Part shown: positions 1-11,035 of the stretch, one piece after another
Numbering within the stretch: position 1 is the stretch's first letter
Layout of the letters: every line of letters starts with the position of its first letter
NCBI RefSeq assembly: GCF_004337985.1
Contig: NC_043740.1
Coordinates: forward strand, 5,043,233 to 5,107,232
Direction of reading: 5' to 3'
Length of the DNA: 64,000 bases
Origin: Pyricularia pennisetigena
Taxonomy: Eukaryota; Ascomycota; Sordariomycetes; Magnaporthales; Pyriculariaceae
The notes under the pieces: model-generated
The model's input: the letters and a program-made list of their open reading frames with translations, nothing else
What the model was told of the DNA's origin: nothing
Database searches by the model: none
Program-made: the position numbers and the translations under genes

Positions 1-98
1 TGTCGAATGTCGAATGTCGAATGTCGAATGTCGAATGTCGAATGTCGAATGTCGAATGTCGAATGTCGAATGTCGAATGTCGAATGTCGAATGTCGAA
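1..98. repeat. 7-bp microsatellite (TGTCGAA)x14
   Basis: Fourteen perfect copies of TGTCGAA run from the first base of the window to base 98, so the array is cut by the window edge and is longer than seen. The unit is not the TTAGGG telomere repeat of ascomycetes. Reading frames through it only translate the repeat. Confidence 0.97.
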
Positions 99-692
99 TT
101 ATGTTCCGGTTGCTGTGCAGATGGTGTGGGATTGGGGATTGGGGATTGTTTTCTTTCAAGAGTTATTTTATACTAGTACAAAATGTGTATGTATGCGATG
201 TCAACTATTGTGCCAATGCTCGTGTTATTGGATGAAATTTATATATCCGTCTCTAAAGCAAGCAACCTCCCACACCCATAAAAAGCCTACATGGAAAACC
301 TTCAACCCCGTTCATTTGTCAACGGGGCGGTTGCGTGATAGCGTCTGGAAAAAAGTCGCCCCCATCCATGATGAGATCATGACATTTACGTGAGGGTTCT
401 TACGGGAGGGTGACTTCATCAGCGAATTTCTTGGCGGGTCGTGCTTGGGGAAAGTGGGGTAACGAACTATAGTGATCGGGGGGGTTTTCGTAAGCAGACA
501 AGCAGGATCGGGGGGTCCAATACGTCGAAAATGGGCACTGACTGTTGATTGGATTGGAAATAGGGGTTGACAAATCGGCCAGTGGTTTGGTTATACAGAA
601 AACAAAATACATTCACATCCATTACGCTTTGCTCAAAACAATATAAAAAAAAAAAAAAAGAAAAAAAAAAAAGAACCTCCACATACTCCCTC
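99..692. other. Intergenic, no gene seen
   Basis: Unique sequence downstream of the reductase gene on the minus strand. It has A-runs at 645-659 and 661-672 close to the stop codon, probably in the 3' untranslated region. The short open frames here resemble nothing I know. Confidence 0.6.
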
Positions 693-1760
693 CTATTTAA
701 GGGCCCAGCCCTGCGTCGTGCTGTTTAGATTGTCTAGTGGCGCATCGTCCTTGATGCCCTCCCACAGCACATTGATCTTGTCGACCACGGCCGGGCTCAG
801 CGGCCCCTTGGCAATCCAGCCGAGCACCTCCTTGAGCTGATCCGTGGTGCGTGCTCCGACGATGAGCCCATCGCCGTGCGCAGGCGACAGCGCCGAGTTG
901 TGCATGTTCCACCGGTACGCCAGCTCGCCCCTGGACGCGCCCTCCTCGGCCGCCAGCTCGCCCCACGTCTTCAGCGCCTCCAGGAGGCTCGGCCTCTTGT
1001 AGAGGCTGCTGTACAGCTTGCCCAGCTGGCCCGACGTGTCCCAGCGCGCCCCGACCAGGCCGTCGGGCGTCTTGGTGAGGAACCCGCCCGCGCTGGGGCT
1101 GTAGGCGTAGAAGGACATGCCGTGCCGGCGCAGCGTCGGGAGGAGTTCGGCCTCGGCTCCGCGCGCCACGGCGTTGTAGTTGCCTTGGTACACGCTCGGC
1201 TTCACCCAGCCGTGCTTCTCGGCAACGGCTACTATCTCGTCCACTTCGTGCGCCAGGAAGTTGGACAGCCCCAGGCGCTTGAACGCTCCGGCCTCGTACA
1301 GCTCCTGCAGCCCGGACATGGTGTCCTCGAACGGCACAGAGCGGTCGGGCAGGTGCAGATAATAGACGTCGACCTGGTCAATGGATTAGTATCTGCCTGG
1401 GAGCAAGTGGAAAGCAAGAAGAAAAGAGAAAAAAGACGAGCAGCAGGAGGTCTCATCTGTTCGTACACTATCCGTCTGCAGCTTCTTCAGGCTCTCACGT
1501 CCGTATTTGATCACGTTGGCCTTGCTGGCCGGTTCGCCCATGGCCATGCATGAGAGCTTGGTGTCGATGGTAAAGTCGGCCGCGGCGTGGGCCTGGCCAA
1601 GTCCAGCCTCGCTTTCGCCATAGAATTGGGCAGTGTCAATGGTCTTGATGCCGAACTCGCGGAGGGTCTCCAGCCATTGTTTGATCACGGCCACGTCGCC
1701 CTCGAAGAAAGGGTTCGAGCCGAAGATCAACTTTGGCGCCGATGGTGCTGTTGCAGACAT
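693..1760 (-). CDS. Aldo-keto reductase, AKR7 (aflatoxin-aldehyde reductase) type
   Basis: Two exons, 1760-1467 and 1373-693, give 324 residues, close to the usual AKR7 length of about 330. The intron (1374-1466, 93 nt) has a GTACGA donor, an ACTAAT branch site and a CAG acceptor. Joining them restores the family stretch around LQTDSVDVYYLHLPDRS, which neither exon has alone. The catalytic tetrad of the AKR superfamily is visible as Asp42, Tyr47, Lys68 and His105. The N-terminal LIFGSNPFF is the usual first beta strand, and the C-terminal part keeps the LGLSNF strand and the NADPH-binding end. Family members are cytosolic NADPH-dependent reductases of aldehydes and ketones; the substrate is not predictable here. 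Its 5' end faces the end of the NRPS-like gene, with 1.3 kb between them. It reads as intact. I chose the ATG at 1760 because homology begins within ten residues of it. Confidence 0.92.
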
Positions 1761-1876
1761 TTCGCGAGTGGATGGGAAGATGTTTTCTTGTCGGGACTGA
1801 GGTAGGCGACAGATTCTTTATTTGATGCAGGACATTACCCATACAAAATTGGTGACTTTCCAGTGGTTATCATGAA

Positions 1877-1884
1877 TTTTTATA
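1877..1884 (-). promoter_or_regulatory. TATA-like box of the aldo-keto reductase gene
   Basis: TATAAAAA on the minus strand, about 117 bp upstream of the reductase ATG, a plausible distance in filamentous fungi. No transcription start is known. Confidence 0.4.
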
Positions 1885-1901
1885 CTCTTGTACCACAGCC
1901 A

Positions 1902-1949
1902 AAATGGACGCATTTGGAAATGGACGCAATTGGAAATGGACGCACTTGG
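1902..1949. repeat. Three tandem 16-bp units upstream of the reductase gene
   Basis: Units begin at 1902, 1918 and 1934 and share AAATGGACGCNNTTGG, differing at only one or two bases. They lie 142-189 bp upstream of the reductase ATG, next to the TATA-like box, so they could be a repeated factor-binding site. That role is inference. Confidence 0.8.
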
Positions 1950-3052
1950 GTGTAACTGTAATGACCCACTTGGTAGGTTCTCATGGCGTCAACATGATTT
2001 CTCCAATTGCGGGTGATGTAGTTAATTAGAAATCAACTTTCAATTTGTCATCAAACTTGAGCTTATTCCCCCGTTCGCGCTTCCGCAGCCGTATTTTATA
2101 CCCCGAAAGCCAAATATAATCAACCACATGGGGGGTCGTCCGGTATGTTATAAATCACGTGTACAATCACCGATCAATAATATCACATACTAGGACCGCA
2201 TCCCATATGCACGAATTAGATAGAGATTTGCGTATTTTGTTGAGCTCTACGGTACATGATGCAGGCTGAAAAAGGCGGCCAATTGCATGCTCACTAAGCT
2301 CTTTCGGGTAAGTTGCCTATAAGCCAAGGATTCAAGGAATAAAGGCTGACTGAAATATTTTGTTTTCTCGTATGTCATTACTGTTGTCTGTTCGAGTAGA
2401 TAAGAGCACATATGGGTAATCCCCCCGAACACAATACATGACATTTGTGGTTGTTTGATTTGGCCGAGCCGGGCTTTGAAACTTGTCGCGCATAGTCCCA
2501 AATGTACCGTCCGAACACGCAAAATTCAGAGCAAAATAACAAGTGTAAGCAAAGCCCCAAGTCTTGTAGGCCTCCTCAACAACTCCCAATGCGTTGCTAT
2601 ACTTGTACTTGGAACAAGTAAAAGCCTGCCTCGGAAGAACTTGGAGAGGTGTCAGAGTACGTGACCACCTGGCACCAAGGCAGTGAGCGACCTTTCCCTA
2701 AGCTTTCTGGGGGCATCTCGGTTTTTTCAAGGTTGTTTGTGAATGTCGCCTGTAAGCTGATTTCATTCGAATTATTGCCGGAAATTACAAGGCGCTTGCT
2801 GCCTCATTCTGACAACGCAAATCTGCAGAAAATCCGAACCATCCATTCTCGAAAGCACCCGTCTACCCAACGAGCCAGCCAACATAGCTGTTCCGTAACT
2901 TGGTTTAACGGGCCGTGTTTACAACAGTGAAAGTGTCGCAAGACGAGTTCTGCTTCCTACAAGACTAAATAAAAAAAGAAAAAAAAACCATGCTTGGTGC
3001 TTTGAAACATTATCCAGACGCCAAATGCCCAATCTAAACATGGATATGCAGT
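1950..3052. other. Intergenic, no gene seen
   Basis: Region between the reductase promoter and the stop codon of the NRPS-like gene. Several overlapping minus-strand frames at 2247-2590 lack any recognisable domain or intron structure. Two short A-runs lie at about 2970-2990, just downstream of the NRPS-like stop. Confidence 0.55.
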
Positions 3053-6010
3053 CTAAAACTCCCACCGCCGGCACCATTGAACCATCAACTCAGGGGTAAT
3101 AGCCTTCATTTCCCTCATGGTCGGGCTGGCCTCGAGTATCTCGTCCAAAGAAAACGACAAGGTAGCATATTCGACCGCGTCCCCGCTCGACAAGCCTCTG
3201 TAGAAATCCAACGACTGCAGAGCCGGATTGCTCGCAGCATCACCGCTTCCTCGTCTCCCACTCTCCTCCAAAGCCGCCAGCCAGTCCTCGCACGCAACCA
3301 GCTCCCGAACCCTCTCGCCATAAAACTCCTTGATCGCCCTGCTCAGGGTCGAAAAATGCACCACATGCGGGTTGACGCCGTAGTAGTAGTCGCAGCAGCA
3401 CCCTGAACCGCCCACGGCCCGGCCGGCAGCGGCCTCCAGCACCAGCCTGGCCGCCCCTTCGGCCGTGACCCAGTCGACGGTGCTCGAGGCGCCCAGGTCC
3501 CGCGGCAGGACGCCCAGCGTCCTCACCGACGACGCCACCAGCCTCGGCAGCCAGTCGTCGGCACTCCACCGCCCAGCCGGGTCCTCGGGCCCCGCGACCT
3601 GCCCGACGCGCACCACGGCCGCCGACAGCCCAGCACCCCCGGCCACGGCCTCGAGCACCCGCTCCGCCACCAGCATGCCCTGCGCGTACGGGCCCGCGGG
3701 CACCCTGGACGCCGGGTCCCGGGGGTCCCAGCCCGTGGCGCCCAGGACGGACGACACGAGCACCAGCCGCACGTCGCGCGCGGCGCCCGCGCACAGGTCC
3801 GCCAGGTTGCGCACGCCGCGGACGTGCGGCTTCAAGGCCGGCAGGGCGAGGGTGGAGGAGGAGAAGGAGGAGGAGGAGGAGGAGGAGGAGGAGGAGGAGA
3901 AGGAAGAGTCTTCATCATGGGCGGGCCACTGCGCGTGGATCACGCGGTCTGCGTCGGCGAGCAGGCGCGCGTAGGCCTCGACGCCGAGGCCGAGGTCGGG
4001 CCGGGCGAGGTCTGCGTGGAGAAATTCGGCCTTGGCCAGGTGGTCGGGAGGGCGCGGCGGCAGCCCGGGCTCTGCGTTGACGCCGGGCTGGCGGGCGCGG
4101 TCGAGACAGACGATCTTGGCCACGGCCCGGTCGGCGGCCAGCATGTCGAGCAGGTATGCGCCCAGCCGGCCCGTGCTGCCGGTCAGCACGACCGTCTGCT
4201 GCGAGGTGCGGGCGGCCGGCTTCTTGACGGTGGGCGCGGCCGGCAGGTCTTGGGTGTACCTCGCCAGAAGGGCGGACATGGCGCAGGATGCTCTGGCGTC
4301 GGCGGGCCTGAGCGAGTGTGACCGCATCGTGGCCGCTGCAATAGCGGTTTCAACTCTTGCATTTCTGTTCAAAGCACTCTCGTCCGCGACGGGGTCGAGC
4401 GTCTCCCCGTTTGAAAAAACCATCAGGTCGTCGCTGCGCCCCTGGTACTTCCAGTGGTCCGGCAGCGTCGGGTGCCTCCTGAACAGGTCCCTGGAGCTCC
4501 ACTCGTGCAGATCTGGGAACGTATAGAAGACCCCCTGGATGCTGGAGGGGCAATCCTTGCGCACAATGACCAGCTCGAACACGTCGTCTTGTCCAGCTAC
4601 CGGCCTCCACTCAGCACCGAGGACTTCTGAGTGGATTGGCAGCCACTGATATTCTTGGGGATTAGCCTGCCAGTAGTATGGCAACATGCCGCATCTGTAG
4701 TTGAGATTTTTTTTAGTCCAGGCTCATTCTCCAAAGGGTGGATGTGTGTCAAGAAAACAATAAGAAAAAAAAAAAAAAAAAGAAAACAGGAAAATGCCAC
4801 TTACTCGGTCGACCCAAACGAATTTTGCAGCACGACTCCTCGGTCCAGCAGTTTTCTGCCTGCTGCGTCACTCAGATTACCTGATGGTATCATTTATCAT
4901 TTATCATTAGCAAAACAAAGAACAAAATAGCGTAGTATATACCAAAAAAGAAAAAAAAAAAAGAATCACCTCCTCCAAAAACCACAAACTTCATCTTGCC
5001 AAGCGCCTCGCACCCTTCATCCGTGGTGCTGAGCTCTTCCAGAATCAAAGGCGGCAGTGAAATGGAGTCGACGTCGGCCGGGGCGTGCGCCAGCTGCCGC
5101 AGGACAAACTCGGCCGTGAGCGGCCGGTCGGTGATGGCAAACGTGACGGGCTTCTCCCAGTAGACGTGGAAGCCGAAGAACGTGTACAGGCCGCTGGCGT
5201 GGAAGAACGGCATGGGCGTCAGGTTCCGTTGCGAGCGGGCCAGGCCGCGCACGGCGGGCTCGGTCCCGTTCCAGACGGGCAGCTGGTGCAGCTTGTCGTT
5301 GAGCATGAGCAGCCCGTTTCGCACCACGACGGGCCTCGGCAGGCCGCTGCCGCCGCTCGTCTGCAGCACGACGAACGGTTCCCACTCGGCCTCCTCGGCC
5401 GTCCTGACGTACGGAAACGGCTCCACTGCACCCTCGTCCCACAGCCAAAAGTCCAGCGGCGCCAACAGGTTCGCCGTCGTCCCTTCTCGCCTGCCCGTCC
5501 AGGCCCGGACCGGCTGCTGGAACATGGCGTCATGGTAGATGACATGACAGTCGGTGAGCTGGAAGAGGTGCAGTTGCGCCTCTTCCGAGTTCACGGGCGA
5601 TACGAATAACGCCTGGCGACCAGGATGTTAATTATTTTGTTTTTTCTTTTTTCTTTTTGTTGTTGCTTGGCCGAGATGAGAATGGAAAAAAAAAAATCAA
5701 GTCTTGCCTTGTAGCCTGCTTTAACAGCCGCAATGGCAAATATGAGATACGTGGCGTTGTTGGCGCCGATATAAGTCAGCGTCGGAAAGGTTTTTGGCCG
5801 TGGTGCGCCAGACGTTTTGATAATGTGATGAGCCAGGCGGTCGATGGCGGTGGCATATTGGCCGTATGAAACTGCCTTCCAGCCATCTTCGGGATGGGAA
5901 GACAATGGGATGGAGAAGCACTCGCGTTTGGGATCTGCCTTGGCGATGTCGTCAATCACATGTGGAATAAGTCGTTTGCCATATATCTCTCCAGAGGGTG
6001 TCGTCGACAT
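3053..6010 (-). CDS. NRPS-like adenylate-forming/thioester reductase, degenerate
   Basis: Four exons (6010-5708, 5612-4970, 4880-4805, 4694-3053) give 887 residues. Adenylation signatures are present: TSGGSG at about 186-191, NSFGSTECG at about 336, YYWQ, the RDLFRRHP segment and YQGRSDDLMVFSNGE ending near 440. In this family an ATP-dependent domain normally loads an acid onto a carrier domain and a C-terminal NADPH reductase releases it; usual length is about 1,050 or more. Here residue 443 runs straight into what looks like the tail of a carrier domain (RVETAIAAA, SLRPAD), so the adenylation C-lobe with its catalytic lysine and the carrier serine motif are missing, in frame. The reductase keeps TGSTGRLG (about 512-519), but its YxxxK motif reads YAQGM (Tyr677, Met681). 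A serine tract sits at about 604-621. Intron 1 is GC-AG. The gene reads through but is probably unable to catalyse the full reaction. Confidence 0.85.
3854..3907 (-). repeat. GGA/TCC trinucleotide tract encoding poly-serine in the reductase domain
   Basis: A GAG/GAA-type run on the plus strand, read as TCC/TCT codons on the minus strand, encodes about 16 serines broken by two phenylalanines. It falls between the strand ending VIHAQWP and the LKPHVRGVRNL helix, where family members have only a short linker. Confidence 0.9.
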
Positions 6011-6416
6011 TGTTACCGCCGTAGCGATTGGATGATCGCGGTAATGTGTTCTGTTTTGTTTTAACCTGTACCATGCACGACAACGCTGTAGCAATCAGAT
6101 GGCTTCTTTGCGTGTTCAACTTAGGTCTGAACCGGTCTGATATTGACGAGCATCGGACCATCCCAAAAGCTGCATCAACCGAGTGGTACTGCACCGGAGA
6201 ATAGGGAGTTGTCTACCTACCGTATTTCCTGATCAAATCGAGACTGGGGTGCACCTGGGAAAATTCTGCAACTTTTCTAGGCAATACTCGTCGAAACAAC
6301 AAAACCCACAATTCCTAGGCAAACTATCCAAAATGGGCTATGAAATTGTACGTTTTACAAGTCATGAACAGCTTTTGTCTTGCCAGCTCGGAGCAAACCG
6401 TTGATGATGGACGTTG

Positions 6417-6455
<39 letters not shown>

Positions 6456-7969
6456 CACAGAAATGACATATGTAAGCTTGATTTTGATTACAAGGAAACC
6501 CCGGGTATCCCATACTCTACGTATGTGGTCATGGAAGTTTGAAGCAGCCCAGAAAAAGTTCCTGTTCAAAGTCCGTCGTCTCATCTCTGACTTCTTTTCC
6601 TGCGCTCCAGTCACATATGACTTGAACTGACTTGAACTGACTTGGAGCCAGCAGCGGGATTTGATTTTTTACGCCAAGCTCATCACGGTCCCGCATGGAA
6701 TTAATCTAGAATAGTCCAGCGACTCCAGCCTCGTATTGTTCTTGGGGCTTGACGCGTGTCAAGACCAAACAAATGTTTCATTTTATATCAGTTGTGCTGT
6801 AGCACTCCGACCCCAGAGTCCGGTTCGGCTTGAATTTTGGCTTGGCACGGCCACTTGCTATATTGGAGCATTATACTGCGCGTCTTGTGGAATCATGTGC
6901 CCATGGTACCTCGTCGACCGGCTGATTTGTATTGATATTTTGACACCGACTTTGGCGCTTTAGCCTTTGGCCCTTTGCATCCCCCGGCGTGAGGGCTTTG
7001 TTTGAAGCGGTTGCTGCTTGGCACAGTGTTGCTGCCATTGAGCAGAACAGAAAGCAATCCAAGTCGATTCGGCTTTGTTCGAGATCCCAGTTTGCTCAAT
7101 ATGTTGGTCGAGTGACTCGGCTCATCATGAGAGAAGAGTCCATACGTATCTACCACCATACAAGGTTAGTCGCGAATCATTCGCGTTTACGTGTCATTAA
7201 TACCGAGGATTGCATCATTACATACTATTTGATGGTGTTGCTGTCTGTTTAACTTGTCATCTGTCAAACTCAACACTGGTTGTGAGTCTTTGCTACTGGA
7301 CCAAGCTGGTGATTATCCGACAAAGATTCGAAACCAACAATGGAGTTCAACTTTTATTCCAGCCATAGGCAGCCAAGGCAGGAAGAAGTCCATGGACAAA
7401 AGACCACGAAACCAGGGACGATATCCAAAGTGGTGTGGCTGATAATCGGGGCTGGAAATGCGTAGCCAGGTGCCGTGAAATCCAGTTTTACATATACACG
7501 AATACTCATTCATACCATTATCATGGTGCCATTGGAAGCCCGATTAACCACCGTTCCGCGAAACGGTGCTGGCTCTACCACAGTACAGTGTCATGTTCCC
7601 CCCACATGGTTTGAGTTTATACTACTGCCCACAATCCTTGCGCAGGTCCCACCCCGGCACAGTATAACTCATTTGTACGAGTCCAGCATCGTAAGGTTGC
7701 GTTTGTAATGCAACCTCACATTGCCGACTTGACCAATCCCAAATTTCCATCCATAGTACCCAGTCGACGCGATAAGCGCTTTTTATGCAGCAAAGGTCAC
7801 AGCGATTGTGGATGCAAAAGAGGCAGAAAAAGAGGGGGAAACAGAGGAAACACCAGAGCGCGGAGACAAGAAAAAAAAGAAAAAAAAGAAAAAAAAGATA
7901 GTTTGGTATAGTAGAGCATCTGCCACCTGCTCCTAGCAATCATCACTTTATTTGTCTGCAGTAGCTTCA
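6011..7969. other. Divergent intergenic region, no gene seen
   Basis: About 1.96 kb between the 5' ends of the NRPS-like gene (minus) and the transporter (plus), so it should hold both promoters. It contains a 38-nt T tract at 6418-6455 and three tandem 10-bp units (TGACTTGAAC) at 6618-6645. I see no convincing TATA box for either gene, no tRNA and no recognisable protein. Confidence 0.6.
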
Positions 7970-9065
7970 ATGGCTGCATCAATGGAGGAGCGAAATGATG
8001 ACTTACCACTGCAAAGGATTCCATCCGAGGAAGATGGGCAAGAGTTAGAGTTTGAAGAGCTCGACGAATTGATTGAGCAGAAATCGCCCGAGGAACTTAG
8101 TATACTCAGCATACTACTCCTAACATGTCCTAGCCTTGGACTCCAAGTTTACTGGTTCTTACTCCAGTCAAGCGGCACGGTGCGTGTCGTATTACACGCT
8201 CCTTTTCCTTTTTTTTCTTTTTTTTTTTTTTTTTTCTTTTTTTCCCAGTCGGCCAAGTCTCCCTACTGAGTACTGACCATAAAAATTCAAACATAGCCCT
8301 ACCTACGCTCGCTTGGTCTGGACGGCGCCAGCATTTCCATCATCTGGGCGCTGGGCCCCATATTCGGCGCCTTCGTGCAGCCCATCCTCGGCAACCTGAG
8401 CGATGAGTTTCCTCACCCGCTCTGCCGGCGCAAGCCGTTCATGATCGCCGGCGCGGCCGTCGTCTCCCTGGCGACTTTTACCATGGCGTGCGCCCAGGAG
8501 CTCACGGCACGCTTCATCCCCGACACGCTGACCAGCCCATGGCAGCCACGCGCCCTGGCCGTGGCCTGCCTCGTGGTCATCCTCTTCGCCCTCGGCGCAT
8601 ACTCGGTCGGCGTACGCGCCATCGTGGTGGACAACTGCCCGCCGAGCCAGCAGTTCGGCGCGGCGGCCTGGTCCATGCGCTGGAACGTGCTGGGCTCGGC
8701 GGCGCTCTCGACGGCCGGCTTCTTCGCCGTGACCGGCCGCCCGGAAACCGACCCCGCTGTCACGTTCCGCGCCCTGGCGTGCGTCGCCGCCGTCTGCTCC
8801 GCCGCCACCGTCGGCCTCGTCTGCTGGTTCGCGCCGCCGGAGACCACGCCGCGTCTACGGCCCCAGGGGTCGGGGCTGCGGAGCGTCTTGAGTCTGTGCG
8901 CGCCGGGCTCGCTGGTGCGGAGGTGGCGTCGCCTGCCGCCGCTGACGAACAAAGTGTGCAACATTCAGCTCCTGGCGTGGTGTGGCTGGTTTCCCATGCT
9001 GTACTACATGTCCACGTAAGAAGTGTTCCTGCGTCTGTTTTCGAGCTTTTGAACAAACTAATAAC

Positions 9066-9097
<32 letters not shown>

Positions 9098-9742
9098 CAG
9101 TTATGCTTATGAGACCGGTAACTGCCCGAATCTTCGCTGTCAACCCCTTGGTTTAAGAGAGAAAATCCTAACAGGCAAGAAATTCCACTTGTAGCAAGAT
9201 TCGAAATGTCCTCGGTCCAAGCCTGGCAGCGGGGGCTGGACGCCAAATCAGTAGAGAGCCGCGCGAGATCCTATCCGCTCTACGCGTCCCTCTTCTTCTC
9301 CTTCGGCACAGTCTCCTCGACGCTCCTCCTGCTCCTGCTGAACGCCAGCAGCTCCTTTCCCAAAATCACCCTGCCGCGGATCTGGCTCGTCTCCGAACTC
9401 GTCGCGACCGCCTCCCTCCTCCTGACGTTCTTCCTGTGCTCCCGGCACGCCTCCTTGACCCTCATCTTCCTCATGGGGACGACGTGGACGGTGACCATGT
9501 GGGTGCCGTTTGCGCTGATCAACGCCGAGCTCGCGGAGCTGCGCTCGGGCGTGGCGGGCGTGCAGGGCCTGCACAACCTGGCCGTGTCGCTGCCGCAGAT
9601 CGCCAGCGCGCTGGTCTGCGCCGCCGTCCTGGGCGGCCTGCGCCTGGTCGGCGTGGACGGCGGCGCCGTGTGGCTGTTGAGGCTGGCCGCCGTGCCCGTT
9701 GCCTCGTCCGCGTGGCTGACCTGGCGGCTGGATGGCGCGTGA
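7970..9742 (+). CDS. Sucrose/GPH-type major facilitator transporter
   Basis: Four exons, 7970-8179, 8297-9015, 9101-9117 and 9195-9742, give 497 residues. The open frame extends upstream without an ATG; the ATG at 7970 precedes a short acidic N-terminus. About twelve hydrophobic segments can be counted: one in exon 1, six in exon 2 and five in exon 4. After TM2 lies GNLSDEFPHPLCRRKPF (about residues 102-118), the form of the MFS inter-TM motif seen in sucrose transporters. YYMST before the intron and WVPFALI and LHNLAVSLPQ in the last exon match conserved parts of TM7, TM10 and TM11 of that family. Homologues are plasma-membrane or vacuolar proton-coupled sugar carriers; the substrate is unknown. 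Phases of all four exons agree. The 17-nt micro-exon is my inference: it keeps the frame and supplies the conserved glutamate in YAYET. Introns 1 and 2 contain long T tracts. It may belong with the neighbouring NRPS-like gene. Confidence 0.78.
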
Positions 9743-11035
9743 AGGACCCTGCCGCCTGGCGGGTTCCGGGGGTTCCGGCAAGCCTTGACTTGCTCGCCAT
9801 AGCGGGGAGGGATGGATAGCAGAGTGGAAAGCGATGACCTAAAGATAAATAAGCTGTTTTCATATAAAAAAGTATAAGAGCATGATGGTATATTTATTAT
9901 CAAGATACACACATTAAATGTTCTTACCATCCAGATCGGCTCACAATCGCCAATACCGCCTATATTGCCAGTGGCTTTGCTGAATTTGAAAAAAAAAAAA
10001 AAAAATCAAAAAGCAAGAGGAATTCTTTTGCGCACTACCTGATTATCTAATTACTTGATGATTATGCAGTTGATAACGCAGGTAATTAAATGTTTGAATT
10101 GCAGGCCGAAATTATAAACTTTTGCATTCAGCAATCGAATCTGTAGGGTTAATCTGTAACAAGTACAGTAATTTTCCAATCTCGATGCCGTTCTTTTTTT
10201 GGGTCGGCAAATCCGGGCTGGATATATACACCGAAAAACTCCCAATATATAAATCAACGGCCCAGCTATTAAATATGGTGCGAAGACACACAAACATGAC
10301 CCCACGCACCAGCTATTTATCTTGAACTATTGACATCAATCTCTTCAACACTCACGCCGTATTAATCAGCCTACTTCTGAAACCAAGACGTCTCCCGGGT
10401 GATGGACGGTGACGGGAAAGATCTAGAAAGGAAAAGAAAGATAAACAGTGGGGCCGATGCCAACATCTTTTTATTGTTGCCTTCCTCTTCCTTTGTTATG
10501 TTCTCATGAATTCAATATTGCGATCTTCTGGTCAGTCTTCACTTATGGCGAGATGACAGAACTAGGACTTTCTTTCTTTGGCAATAAACTTGCGCTCTTA
10601 ATTCCCTGAGAAAGATACACGAGACATGCTGTCATCTTGAGTAGTCTGCCGTAACAGACACGTCGCAGTTTATTATGCTGGACAAGAGGACGTTTTCCAT
10701 ACTCAAATCGCCCCCAGAGGTTGCCATATGAAAACGTAAAACTATCTAGACAGCTATGATTTCAAAACGACTCAAAAGTCATTGGTGGCAGAATAAAAAT
10801 TACGATGCAGACTATGAACAGTATGTAAAGTCTTAATAAGTAAATTAACAAGTGAAAAAACACGGAGAGTTCCGTGGAAATCGAATTTTAGTTTTTTTTT
10901 AAACGATTTCACGCTTTTACCCCTGATCGAAAATGTCATTAGGTCCCGTCTCCCCAAGCAAGCCCACCATCGTCGTTTTTCAAAAACGAAAAAAAAAAAA
11001 AAAAAGGGCACGTCCAGGACAGTGAATCGAGCCCG
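9743..11035. other. Convergent intergenic region, no gene seen
   Basis: Holds the 3' regions of the transporter and of the GH81 gene, which converge. A-runs of 17 nt lie at 9989-10005 and 10989-11005, the second just beyond the GH81 stop codon. No recognisable protein or RNA gene. Confidence 0.6.

Noticed and set aside
1..98. Telomere repeat
   Set aside because: TGTCGAA is not the TTAGGG type of filamentous ascomycetes, and unique gene sequence follows at once.
876..1553. Long plus-strand frame over the reductase gene (225 codons)
   Set aside because: It is the GC-rich shadow of the minus-strand reductase, which has the catalytic residues and a proper intron.
2247..2590. Overlapping minus-strand frames as a small gene
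   Set aside because: Three frames of similar length overlap without any domain, signal peptide or intron pattern.
6418..6463. T tract followed by CACAG, like an intron 3' end
   Set aside because: No donor, branch site or flanking exon with recognisable protein; T tracts are common in this compartment.
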